From Acorus gramineus (Eukaryota; Streptophyta; Magnoliopsida; Acorales; Acoraceae): a stretch of 64,000 bases of DNA. Within the stretch, counting starts at the first letter, position 1, and every line of letters starts with the position of its first letter. Below the pieces are notes generated by a model. It saw nothing but the letters and a program-made list of their open reading frames with translations, had not been told where the DNA came from and ran no database searches. This document shows, piece by piece, positions 10,059 through 19,805 of the stretch. Position numbers and translations under genes: made by a program. The stretch spans positions 2,294,001 to 2,358,000 of the forward strand of contig JAUJYN010000025.1 in assembly GCA_030737835.1 (NCBI GenBank), read 5' to 3'.

Positions 10059-11086
10059 GTTCGGCGATGTAGCGAACCACCGGACTTGTGATTGATTATG
10101 CCACTTTGAGGCTTTTGCTATAAATTGTGGTTAATATAAACTGTATGCACGGGTTGTGCTATTCACTGAGCGTGTGGCTCACCCCTCGCATAAAATCTTT
10201 TTCAGTGATCACCGAGGAGGACTTGAAGGAGGAGCTTCCCGAGCGACTACACCAGTAGCGGAGTAGCGCCACGTCCCTCGAGTTTTGAGGCCATCAGCAT
10301 CCTTCTCTTCGTTGTATGTATATATTTCTGTGCTTGGGCACCTAGTTTGGATTATGTATGGATTGTATTTGTGTGTATATGGACATGTTGGCTCTCACAG
10401 GACATATGATTATGTATCGAGTCTGTAGTATGTTTTGATTACAGACTCAGTCTTTTTAGCTTCCGCATTTGGTGTATATATTATGTCAGCCCTGCTTTTA
10501 TCTGTGTTGTCATTTTAGCTGTTGGTTATGGTATATTGTTGATCTCCTGTTTACTGATATCATATATACACTTGCCGCGTCCCGGGGACGGCCGCCCTGG
10601 GGCGTGACATGGAGATGGGGAAGAAGGGGGACGCCCACTAATAGGGCCACACACACACACACACACACTCACACACTTAATGAAAAAAAAAAAAGTTGGT
10701 GAGGCTTGACTTTGAGTCAACCCAACCACACAAAAAAAACAAAAGGGCTTGACCAAGTCAATGGTCAAATTTGACTTGGTCCAAGTCTCCTTGACTTGGT
10801 CAAGTCTCCCTTTGACATTCCAAATCGGTCAAAACCTGGATACGATTCGGAACTGCCAAATTTCTAAAACGTTACCGGAATTCGATGAAATTTTCGTGAG
10901 TGGCTCAAAATGGCACCAGGACTCATAATGTGCAGTTAGATTTTCAATCGGAGTTCTCGAGCTCATGAAGATAGCTAAAGTCCAAAATTTTAGCGGTTCC
11001 GATCGAAAAAAAGAAAAATTGGAAAACTGCCAAAAATGTCCCAAATGTGACCAAAAGGCTAAAAGTGACACATATATAACACAAGT

Positions 11087-12908
11087 AATGGACCAAACAG
11101 TTACAGGGTGTCAGATAGTGTATGATGGATCTTATAGCTGCGGTCGGGCACATGGGCGATGGATCGGGGAGAGCCGTCAGACGCCTAGGTGATGGATGCC
11201 ATAGGAGCCGTCGATCTGGAAAATCGTATTTTTGAAAATAGGTTCCGTTTTTTGAAGGAACAGGTGCATTAATCGGGATTAATGCAAATTATTGGTGTCG
11301 TAATTATTTCCTTACGTGTGTGAGAGGCTTATAAACCTCTTTTCCTCTCTCATTGCCTTGAAACCCTAGAAATTTCAAACCATAAAAGATCTTCTTCTTC
11401 TTGTTTTCGGCACCATTGTTGAGAGGCTCAGGAAGGGAGCTCGAGCAAGGGTTTAGGTGAGTTTTCTAAAGAGTTTTGAAGAGTTTTTGGTTTAAAATGA
11501 TTCCCTTTAGATGTTCTTTTAATATGATCTCGTTTTCAAGGTTTTCCAAACAAAGAGGATAGTTTTCTTCTTGTTTCTTAGGTGCTTTCGCGTGATTTCA
11601 AATTGCTATGTTTTAACAATGATATAATGATGATTTTATGATGTTTTTGTAAGCTTTGATGATAGTATTATGTCTCACATGAATATATTGGAAGTTTATG
11701 CTTTCTTTAGTTTTCTTATGGTTTTTCATATGATTTTAAAGGGTGTGGGATCTTATGATATAGCCATGATGTTAAGTTTTTTTTTAAAGGATGATTTATA
11801 AGTCTTTCATGTAAAAATAAATATGCTTATGTATATACCATGTTTAGGTTAATTCGTTTAAGGTAGAAATCATGTTTTTATGATCTTTAGGCCTTATTTT
11901 GAACCTTGTACACATAGATCCAAACCTATGCATATATTTATGATTTTTGGGGGTTTAAACATAGATCCATATTGGTTATTTATAACTATGATAGACCTAG
12001 GGTTTTCAAAGTTGTTTTCAAAGAGTTTTGATTGGTTTTAATCGGATTTTTGGTACGAATGATTTGATTTCGACAATCAATTCTTTTCTGATTAAAACGT
12101 TTTAAAAAACGAGTCGTGTCTTGTTTTCAATGGTAGAATGTTTTTAAGTATTTCTACAAGAAAATTTAGGGTTTCATGCTTCCGCCTCGGGACGACTCCA
12201 ATGAGAGCCGTCGGGTATGTTTCGGACAGCCCCTATGGGAGCCGTCGGATTTGTTAATAATAGCCACAATGGGAGCCGTAAGGTTGGCCAGTGACGGTCC
12301 TTGTGGGAGCCGCCATTTTTGGCATATACGGGTACCATCAGGTTCCGTGCTGTATGTATGTATTTTGATCGGTTCACATCGTTTCAGGTCTGACTAGAGT
12401 GCTTTAGGCCTCCTGGAGTTGTTTATGTGTCATTGGACCTAAGGTGAGTGGGTTTAGACTCTACGTAGATTTCAAAACTATTTATATTTATATCATGATC
12501 GCATCATGCCTATTTTACGAATACAACTGTTATCTTGATTATGGAATACATGAGCATGACACCATGATTTTAAAGTATTATTTTACGTATAATCTATATT
12601 GGAGTCTATGCTATTCATGCATGCAAATTACAGTTTGATAAATTGATCTTGCATGCATATCATCTGTCTGCGTGACACCTGTCTGCGTGACATCGTCTGC
12701 GTGACGACCGGTCTGCGTGACCAAGCTCTAGATGGAGCATCTTTTAGCTGCGTGCCATACGGGCATGCGTGTCCGTTGCATCATACGCATCATGTAGTTA
12801 GTATGAGATTGTGGCTATTCCTCTAAAGAGATGCATTATGTTTTATCGTTACACTTGTGACAATTATATGTATATGTTTATAATCTGTTAGTTTGGATTT
12901 TGGGACTA

Positions 12909-12948
<40 letters not shown>

Positions 12949-13353
12949 GGGATGCTATAGGTCCATTCATTGAGCGTGTGGTAGCTCACCCCTCTTTTCC
13001 CAACCTTTCAGGGTAGGTGTTGGTTATCATTGTTCGTGGAGGGGCGTTGGCAATCTAGTTCGCGTTTTATCTTCGTTGCATCGTAGGTGTTGAATAAGCC
13101 TTCTTCTTGGCATGTAGTGGACGTCCTTTGCCTTATTAGCAAAACTAGAGGAATTATTATCAATATTAAATAAAGAACTCGTGTGTATTCATTCAAACTT
13201 AAGAATGGATTATTGAGATCCCGTGGTTAGTTTATGTTTTAAACTTTTGAGTTTATGAGTTTATTTATATTATTCGATATATTGTGGATTGTGCTGCAGT
13301 AACGCACCGTATCGCATGCCTTAATTAAGAATAATGGGTACGGGGGCGCTATA
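11087..13353 (+). repeat. D1 LTR, main segment after C1
   Basis: Aligns with 59490-61898 of D2. No open frame is shared between the two. 12191-12212 is an inverted repeat with arms GACGACTC and GAGCCGTC (one mismatch), followed by three more AGCCGTC/AGCCG half-sites to 12320. 12665-12721 holds four spaced TCTGCGTGAC copies. The TGAGCGTGTGGTAGCTCACC block at about 12974 is shared with C units. Confidence 0.8.
12909..12948 (+). repeat. TTA microsatellite in D1
   Basis: About 13 TTA/ATT units. D2 carries a shorter tract at the same LTR position (about 61470-61495). Confidence 0.9.
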
Positions 13354-13429
13354 GAGTATGAATTCAAGTAAAATACAAGTCATCTTTGAGAGTCTTATAA
13401 TTCCATTATCAAGCATTAAACGCTGGAAT

Positions 13430-13732
13430 TCACAAGAAGGAAGAATAATATTTCTCAAGTATTGATAGTTTTATGCATGGAATTTCTTTAGATAAAGTGC
13501 ATTCCACGAACCTGAGACTTCGACTCCTTCGGCATCCACCAAGCGGTAGGCATTCCCGGAGTAGGCATGGGTGATCACATAGGGTCCCTCCCATGTGGGT
13601 TTGTAGCTTGCCTTTGGGGTGGGGCTGTCTTGATTTCATAATTTGCTTAAGTACCATCTCCCCAACTTTAAATTTTCTCTCATACTTTTTTTTCAAATGC
13701 CCTTCCCACCCTCCTCTAGTAGGCCTCGGCAT
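13430..13732 (-). pseudogene. A1 integrase C-terminal fragment
   Basis: The minus-strand frame encodes KFKVGEMVLKQIMKSRQPHP, matching the end of the A3 integrase (49236-49529: KFKIGELVLKQIMPSRQPHP). The C-terminal part after LQTHMGG is read in a shifted frame compared with A3, where the same DNA gives the chromo-independent end ..GSWNALYLKKFHA. The integrase zinc-binding and catalytic domains are missing; a repeat array lies immediately upstream. It is a dead remnant. Confidence 0.8.
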
Positions 13733-13839
13733 GGTCTGCAGCTTTTAACTTCTTCCTTTTCTTCTTCCGTTTTGTTGATTTATATTTTGTTGTTGTTTTT
13801 TTTTTTTTTTAAGAAAGCTTGCAAGGAAGCTAGGAATGA

Positions 13840-14233
13840 ACAAATCTTTGTTTTTGTCCATTTTGTCTGTAAGCATGTAAACAAATATATATATGAGTTT
13901 GAGAGCATGAGCTGATAAATAAATCTTTGTTTAAGAAAGCATGGAAACGAATATGTACAGGAGTTTGAAATGAAAGCTGTTTAGAAAATCTTTTTGTTTG
14001 TTTTTTTTTTTTTTTTTTGGGAAAACATGTAAACAAATATGTATAGGAGTTTGGAATGAAATCTGTTTAGCAAATCTTTGTTTGTTTGTTTGTTTATTTA
14101 TTTTTTTGGGAAAGCAGGTAAACAAATATGTGTAGGAGTTTGGAATGAAAGTTGTTTAGCAAATCTTTTTTTTGAGTGTTTTTTTTTTGTCTTGAGAAAG
14201 CATGTAAACTAATATGTATAGGTGTCTGAAAGC
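13840..14233 (-). repeat. Five-fold degenerate tandem repeat in A1
   Basis: Units of roughly 70-90 bp each contain AAACAAATATGTATAGGAGTTT (or close variants, split here by its varying bases), at about 13877, 13946, 14028, 14119 and 14203, and T-rich runs. It stands where RT, both RNases H and most of integrase should be. A3 has no such array between protease and RT, so either the array replaced that region or it lies in a stretch A3 has lost. Confidence 0.75.
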
Positions 14234-14347
14234 GTAAAGGCTTGCTTGGGTGGATCAGGCCCAGGCTCGTGGATCAGTCGGCTAGCCTTTATAGGCCGAC
14301 GCATATCCGGTGGAGGTTTTGCAGGTTCAGCTTCTTCTTCTTCCCCT

Positions 14348-15052
14348 TTACTTCTTGGGTTTTCGCCCTTTACTAAGTATGTCTTTGGGTGAGTAGTTTT
14401 TCATGTTGTATGAGTACATCTCCCACTTAATGTGCAAGGCGCAGATGGTCCAGTTGTGGACTTGTGCTCCGTTAAAGCGCGCCTCTACCCAAATAGATAT
14501 GACTTCTCCATGGTACGGGAAGCGGAGGCACTAGTGTCGGGTAGACGAGACAGCTTCGATGCTGTCGAGCCATGTCCTTCTGACGATATGGGGGTGAGGT
14601 GATTGGATGTCCATCACCATGCAGTTGACTATCGTGGCTACCGCGCCGATCTTGAGTCGGAGTGTGACTAGCCCGCAGATGTCCTTGCGCGTGCTATCAA
14701 ATGCATTGATGAACTCGTCCGATGGCTCGAACTTGGGGACTTTACCCTTCAGCTTTTGGTAGGCGGAATAGGTTAGGATGTTGGTTTCTGCTCCCGTGTC
14801 AATGAGGATGTGCTTGAATTCTCTTCCTCCGAGGTCCGTGGTGATTGTGAGGGGCATGGAGCGTGCCCCGATTTTGGCGACCTCATGGGGGAGGAAGGCA
14901 ATCTGATTGGGCTCTACGCGGTTGTTCACCGAGTTCATTGTCCCGACCGTTTCTTCTGAGGGGTAGTGGTTGTTGTAGGGAGATCCAGGTAGGCTATTAC
15001 CTTCAGATTCGATACCTGGGTGCAAGGTTAGTGCGAACATGTTGTGTAACAC
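14348..15052 (-). pseudogene. A1 second retropepsin-like domain (PR2)
   Basis: This minus-strand frame holds a canonical aspartic protease active site DTGAETN (14786-14800 for DTGAE) in the context FKHILIDTGAETNILTYSAY, then a domain ending RRTWLDSIEAVSSTRH. A TAG at 14531-14533 interrupts it, after which the same frame continues with CLRFPYHGEVISIW to TAA at 14348-14350. The end parallels that of PR1 (GRPWLDSIQAICSPRH, then CLRLPFMGHVLTIW), so PR1 and PR2 are paralogous. PR2 is in the same frame as PR1, separated by one TAA codon. Retropepsins act as dimers to cut Gag-Pol; here the gene is broken. Confidence 0.8.
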
Positions 15053-16063
15053 TTAGTTATCTTCTTTCTTATACCTGAGGCGTGCCTCTCCCCATATGGT
15101 TAGCACGTGGCCCATAAATGGCAGGCGGAGGCATTGGTGCCGCGGGGAGCAGATGGCTTGGATGCTGTCCAGCCATGGTCGTCCTAACATCAGCGGGTAT
15201 CTTGTGTCAATGTCAGCCACGAAGCATTCTGCTTCACAAATTAGGGGACCGATGGCCAGTTCAAACAATCCGGGGCCACAAATGACCTTCCCGGAATGGT
15301 TAAATGCTTGGATGGTGGAGTGCACTGGCTGGACGAAGGGACGGCCTCGCCTGGGCATCTCCTGGTAGGTGGAGCAAGTCATGATGTTCATCCCTGACCC
15401 CGGGTCAATGAAAATGTTGTTCAGGGGTATGGCCTGGAGTCGCCCGCGAACGTGGAGGGGGTATACTCGCAGCCTTCGATCAGGGAGGTCTTTGTTGGTA
15501 AAAGATATGGTCATTGGACGGCAGGGGCCGTTAACCGTGTCAGTGCTTTTGGAGGACCCGTTGTCGTCCGGATGCAGATCATCTGAAGTACATTCCCCTT
15601 CCTCGGGTCCTTCGCTTGCTCCTTCGGGGACCTCCTCAAACGGTTCCTCTTCTTCTTCTTCGGGCTCGACTTCTCCCGGGCCACTCTCGTCTGATTCGAT
15701 GTTGATCACGTTGCCAATGGCCGGGGCCTCTTCTTCTTCCTCACCATAGAGTATGGCGAGGTCGTGATCATTCAGGTTCAGGTTGAAGGGCTCCTCCTCT
15801 CCTTCTTCTTCGGACTCTTCGGATGAGCTACTGTCGGTCGAGCTATTCGAGTCGTTTGGTACGGGGGAAGGGTGTCTCCCTCTGTTGATGGCATGGATCC
15901 TGGAGGTGGAAGCTTGGTTGTGGTCTGGCATAGGGTTAGAGTGAATGCCAAGTGGCTTTGCAGTTTGATGAGGGGGATTGCCCCGGCTTAGATGGTCTCT
16001 AATCATGGTCCAGTCTAGGCGCCTGTCATCATTTAAATCATAAACAAAGTCACGAAAATGCAT
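15053..16063 (-). pseudogene. A1 gag C-terminus, acidic linker and first retropepsin-like domain (PR1)
   Basis: The frame continues gag after its zinc knuckle (FRDFVYDLNDDRRLDW), passes through a Ser/Glu-rich linker with several EEEEE runs, and reaches a protease fold with DPGSGMNIMT (DPGSG at 15393-15407) and the C-terminal ILG-like element LMLGRPWLDS. The usual D-T/S-G is changed to D-P-G, the same as in A3 (41431-41445), so this is a family trait and not a recent mutation. It may be an inactive or altered domain with PR2 as the enzyme. It ends at TAA 15053-15055. Confidence 0.8.
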
Positions 16064-17605
16064 GCATTGTTCCGTGGTGTGACCATGCTATTGGTGATAT
16101 TGACAGTAGCGTGTAGTGTTGGCCCCTGGGAGTGGAGGCTTGGCCGCGGGGAGAGAGATACTATTCATTTCTACCATTACCTTAAAAATGTTCGTTAAGA
16201 TCTCTGGGAGTAGCGGATAAGAGTCCCTCTTACTTAACCATCCCGAGCCATAGGATGAGGGAGGGGAGACTTTGCTGTAAGGGCTTGGTGTGGGTTGCCT
16301 GGGAATTAAATTTTGTGCTCTTGGGGGAGCAAAGTAGGCAGGGGAAGTTCTAGTATGGCCCTGGTTTTGGACTAGAGGACTTTGGATCGATTATGGGGTT
16401 CTGTCGTGCCGGCACAGGGATGGGCACTGGTTGATAATTGGAATTGTAAGTAGCTTGCCGAGGCGGCGCATATTCGGATGAACCGGTGTGTACTGTCTTG
16501 GAGCTGGTCCTCGATCAGGGACTCGCGCTCCATTTGGGTAGAGTGCCGAGACTTGCGGTGTGATCCCCTCTACCGTGGGGGTTTGCGCCTTTCGTGGTGG
16601 TTGTCCAACCCTATGGCTGATAGGTGGGGACTGGGTTTGGACTACTAGGGCTGCACAATGGGAAATCCTATTGTGGCGGTCAATCAGAAGCTGGTACATA
16701 GTGCAGTCTCCGTACGAAAGGCTCGTACAAAGTTTTGGACTCAGGTTTTGCACCATCATGTCAATTTCTTGACATTCTGTGAGTTGTAGACCGGTTCTAT
16801 GGACTAGGGTGTGCCACCTAGACACGTACTACTCAAATTGCTCTGTAGGCCTCATTCTTTCTACAGTTAGGTCGGAGATAGAGGGGGTCCTAATCCTCTG
16901 GTAACCGTAGCGGCCTAAAAATTTCTCGCTTACAGCCGAGAAATCTGACAAATGGTCTATAGGGAGGGTGGAGAACCATTGTAGTGCTTCTCCTTCCAAT
17001 GATTTCTAGAAGAGGAATACTAACAGAGGTTGATTATCTAGAAAAGGTCGAGCATCTAGATAAAAGGCAGTTAAATGAATGTCTGGGTCTCCACGACCGT
17101 TGTACCGATAAAATTTTGGGATTTTAAATCCCTCCGGTAGGTTGACTGACGGGATTTGTCTCAAATTGTGCAGAGACATGTGTTTGGGAGCCGAAGGACC
17201 AGTCTCGGAGAGGATTCTCCAGATGGTTTCGTCTAAAGTTTCTGCCCGGGGTGGGCAGTTTAGTGGCCCTAGGCCGGATGTGGCCTGATAGGGGCTTGGG
17301 GGAGAAGGTGTCGGGAACATTGGATTCACGGGGGAAGGCGGGGTAAATGAAAATGGGCTCAGATTGACTGAGAAATTGGGTGTTGGCAGGGTTTCGGGGG
17401 TAGGGCAAGCCTTGGGGGTCTTGACAGGGGCTTCCTGCTTCAAGGTCTTGGCCTAGCGGAGATTGATGAGGTCATCGAACATGTCCTCCACCGATAGGTA
17501 TCCTAAGGTAGCCACCCTTTCCTCTAGATGGCTAAGGAATTGTTTGGTTTGGTTTCCCTGGTTGTCCTCCTCCTCTACTATATCATCTCGGGTGTAACCT
17601 TCCAT
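16064..17605 (-). pseudogene. A1 gag (capsid and zinc knuckle), broken
   Basis: It starts at ATG 17603-17605 (MEGYTRDDIVEE), equal to the A2 and A3 starts METYTQ and MEAYTQ. Conserved pieces are a Pro-rich segment, KHMSLHNLRQIPSVNLPEGF, FYRYNGRGDPDIHLTAFYLD (Tat-type capsid core), and ERMR..FE.YVSRW. A variant zinc knuckle C-X2-H-X4-H-X4-C lies at 16064-16105. Stops interrupt it at about 17455 (after INLR), 17007, and within the knuckle (TAG at 16089-16091), so no full protein can be made. Gag would form the virus-like particle that packages element RNA. Confidence 0.85.
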
Positions 17606-17624
17606 GATATGGAATAGTTGTGAA

Positions 17625-17945
17625 TGAATGCAAATTTTAAAGCAGTAATGAAGGGTGTGATAAAGCAGTAAAAGGGTGCACAGTTGGTGTGCGGCTTAAA
17701 GCAGTAAAAGAGTGTGATGAAAGTAGTAAAGGGTGCACAACTATGTGCAGCTTAAAGCAGTAAAAGGATGTGATGAAAGCAGTAAAGGGTGCGCAGCTGT
17801 GTGTGGCTTAAAGCAGTAAAGGATGTGATGAAAGCAGTAAAGGGTGCGCAGCTGTGTGCGGAGTCAAGCAATAAAGGATATGATTAAAGCAGTAAAGGGT
17901 TCACAACTGTGTGCAGCTTAAAGTAGTAAAGAAAGTTGTAATGCA
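17625..17945 (-). repeat. Tandem repeats in the A1 5' leader
   Basis: Five to six units of about 55-60 bp containing AAAGCAGTAAAGGGTGCGCAGC and TGTGTGCGGCTTAAAGCAGT-like pieces (each split in practice by variation). A2 (36416-36625) and A3 (39030-39185) carry the same unit in different copy number, between primer site and gag. Confidence 0.85.
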
Positions 17946-18071
17946 AAGTAGAGGAGGGTCTGACTTGAAGGGTGGAAAATTTTGGTTTTCCAAAGGGGAG
18001 TTATAGGGTTTTTGTCAAGTTTTGGAAGGAGGCAAAAGGGGATTACCTTTTGTTGTTTTTCACGTGGGATG

Positions 18072-18092
18072 TCCCACCGTGATTACCAGGTT
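18072..18092 (-). promoter_or_regulatory. A1 primer binding site region
   Basis: In element sense, directly after the LTR end (..ACCGACA), AACCTGGTAATCACGGTGGG. A2 and A3 have TGGCGATCACGGTGGGAC at the same place. The TGGCGA.. start resembles the tRNA-Arg-type sites of Tat/Ogre elements; the exact tRNA is not established here. Confidence 0.55.
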
Positions 18093-19503
18093 TGTCGGTG
18101 TCATTTTTTGGTGGGGTCGCTCCAGTTTGTTGGGGCCTCCGAAAATAGGTGGTTCTGTTTTGGCGTGTGTGGGGTTTTTTTTGGGGATTCGGATCCGAAT
18201 GCGCCCTGCGGGCCCAGCTGAGGTGCTCGATAGCTTCTCAGGAGGATTCTCGGAAAGGGGAAGGGGGTTTGGTTCCTTGCTGAGGTGCTCGATAGCTTCT
18301 CAGGAGGATTCACGGGGGTGTAGTGATCGCCACTTGCTTTCTCAAAAAGAAGGAAAAGTTAGGGTTGGATTTGATCGCCTTTGTGGGGGAGTTTGTGAAG
18401 TCCCCGCTCTGAGATACAGGCTTGCCGCACACAGAGGTGAAAAACAGGAATCCTTTTCTGCTTCGGGACTTGACAAAGGGATGTTTAGAAAGTCAGGGTG
18501 TAGGTGGGGGTTGGCTAGTGGGAATTAGCCGCCTAATAGGGAACGGCTAGTTTGGGTTAGCCGCCTGGTGTTTGGTTTTATGTGGGCAAAGCTTGAGTAG
18601 GAAATGAGTTAGGGTTTGGCAAGGGTTAAGCTAGGTTTAACCTGGGTTTTGGAGAGGGTTTTTGGAGAGTAGATTTTGCTTGGAAATGGGTCTTCTCTCT
18701 CACTTTCTCTCTAGGGTTTCAAGCAGGGGAAGAGGGAGCTTGTGAGTATGGTTGGGGAATGAAATGTATGTGTTGATTTGAATTGGGGGATTATTGGATC
18801 TCTTAGACATGTTTTGGACCCCTCTATTTATAGTAAAAAAGAGGCTGGGGAATATCCAATGGACAATAGATTAAAATGGATAATATGGTGTTTTGATTTG
18901 ACCCCCATTAGATCTTTGTTATTAAGATAAGGTCAAGGAGGGGGGTGGCTAGGTGAAACTAGCCGCCTAGTGAGAGGCGGCTACTTATAGATTAAAATGG
19001 ATAATAGGGTGTTTTGATTTGACCCCCATTAGATCTTTGTTATTAAGATAAGGTCAAGGAGGGGGGTGGCTTGGTGAAACTAGCCGCCTAGTGAGGGGCG
19101 GTTACTTTGATGTAGCCGCCTCTATGATGACCTGCCAAATGTCCCATCTCTGACAAGCAGTGGCTTGGGTTGGCTACTAGGGTTGAACCGGCCAAGATGG
19201 GGCGGCTAAATGGAACAAACCGCTGCAATTATCAGCATTAAATGCTGCTTTATGTCCCATCCAAGGGAAACGGTTTGGGGTCGGTCGGGGAGGCAGCTAG
19301 TTGAAACTAACTACCCAATATGGGGTGGCTACTCTCAAGTAGTCGCCCCTGTCTTGGTCTAGAACTTTCTAAGTGTCTGACTAGGGTTTCCGGTTTTTGT
19401 TTCTTTATAGAAGTTTTCTTTGTGGTATTCCAAAGGTGGTCATTTCTAAATATTACTTGAAGTATTTTTGTCTCTTTGGACTGTCAAAATTGGGGCATCT
19501 ACA
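18093..19503 (-). repeat. A1 5' LTR (1,411 bp)
   Basis: Pairs with 323-1594. It is longer because of two tandem duplications: a direct repeat of about 121 bp (starting 18868 and 18989), which includes an inverted-repeat module, and one in 18215-18315 (GAGGTGCTCGATAGCTTCTC twice). The first base of the element in its own sense is at 19503. CAACC follows at 19504-19508. Confidence 0.88.
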
Positions 19504-19508
19504 CAACC

Positions 19509-19805
19509 GAAAACCAAATTTGTAAACCGAAGAGAAGGGGATTGAGAGCGATTTAATAGAAACAAAACTTCTTCAAAACAAAGAATTGCAAATCGACGGC
19601 TCCAGGAGGATCCGTCGTAGGAAAACCAAGAGAATTTGAGATAATGATTTACTAAGGAGAAGAAATGTGAATAAATCTTCAAAGCGAGAATTTGAAAATC
19701 GACGGCTCCTGTCGGATCCGTTGGGTGAAAATAGGAAGAAGTTGAGAAAAATGATTCACTTAAACAGAGGGACTAAAAAAACTAACTTTCAAACGGGTAA
19801 CTACA
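19509..19805 (-). mobile_element. Element E 3' LTR, middle segment
   Basis: Lies between A1 and C3 and continues both 1-322 and 22328-23762. Two inverted-repeat modules, at about 19592-19615 and 19698-19720, have arms CGACGGCTCC and GGATCCGTCG-like. No coding sequence. CTACA at 19801-19805 is the C3 target copy. Confidence 0.7.

Larger units (their letters stand above)
7790..10609 (+). mobile_element. C2: LTR-like unit, plus strand, nested in C1
   Basis: Starts TGTTATATATGTG, ends GGCCGCCCTGGGGCGTGACA; TGGAG at 7785-7789 and 10610-10614. Length 2,820 bp. With C2 and one TGGAG removed, C1 becomes continuous, which proves the nesting. Internal landmarks in order: CpG-rich tract (8600-9030), a short block with splice-like borders (9125-9156), GGGTGA repeats (about 9922-9945 and 10029-10058), the TTCACTGAGCGTGTGGCTCACC motif near 10162, and the GCTTCCGC block near the end. 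No coding sequence. Confidence 0.9.
5686..11081 (-). mobile_element. C1: LTR-like unit, minus strand, interrupted by C2
   Basis: It begins (left) TGTCACGCCCCAGGGCGGCC and ends (right) ..CACATATATAACA, i.e. in its own sense TGTTATATATG..GGGGCGTGACA. CAAGT repeats lie at 5681-5685 and 11082-11086. C2 splits it at 7789; its own length is about 2.57 kb. The C family has TG..CA ends and 5-bp target duplications but no coding region in any copy here, which fits solo LTRs. The C end ..GGGGCGTGACA resembles chromovirus LTR ends, and C shares a TGAGC..GCTCACC motif with the D LTR. Confidence 0.85.
5534..13353 (+). mobile_element. D1: solo LTR of a Tekay-like chromovirus, interrupted by C1/C2
   Basis: The unit starts TGTAGCGACT and ends GGGGGCGCTATA, flanked by GAGTA repeats. 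Without the nested C1 insertion (5686-11086) it is about 2.4 kb and matches the D2 LTR at 59342-61898, which is followed by a primer site and gag. D1 has no internal region, so it is a solo LTR left by LTR-LTR recombination. Shared landmarks with D2 include inverted repeats of the GACGGCTC type (12191-12320; D2 60721-60840), repeated TCTGCGTGAC (12665-12721), and a TTA microsatellite. The parts 5534-5685 and 11087-13353 belong to D1. Confidence 0.88.
323..19503 (-). mobile_element. A1: Ty3/gypsy Tat-lineage element with both LTRs, heavily rearranged
   Basis: A1 lies on the minus strand with its 5' LTR at the right (18093-19503) and 3' LTR at the left (323-1594), flanked by CAACC duplications. 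In element order it has primer site, repeat-rich leader, gag, two retropepsin-like domains, a tandem-repeat segment where RT, RNase H and the integrase core should be, the integrase C-terminus, a long 3' region with an antisense gene remnant, polypurine tract and LTR. A solo D LTR with nested C units (5534-13353) interrupts the 3' region; without it A1 is about 11.4 kb. Tat assignment rests on similarity to A3, which keeps both RNases H. Confidence 0.9.

Noticed and set aside
5686-10609. A single 4.9-kb DNA transposon with long terminal inverted repeats (TGTCACGCCCC... and ...GGGGCGTGACA)
   Set aside because: The target duplications CAAGT (5681/11082) and TGGAG (7785/10610) show two separate C units in opposite orientation, one nested in the other.
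15369-15749. Plus-strand frame opposite the A1 protease linker
   Set aside because: It is the complement of the Glu/Ser-rich linker. The minus strand carries continuous gag-protease homology to A3.
17625-17945. CRISPR-like array of regular repeats
   Set aside because: Units abut without unique spacers, lie in the 5' leader of an LTR element, and the genome is that of a plant.
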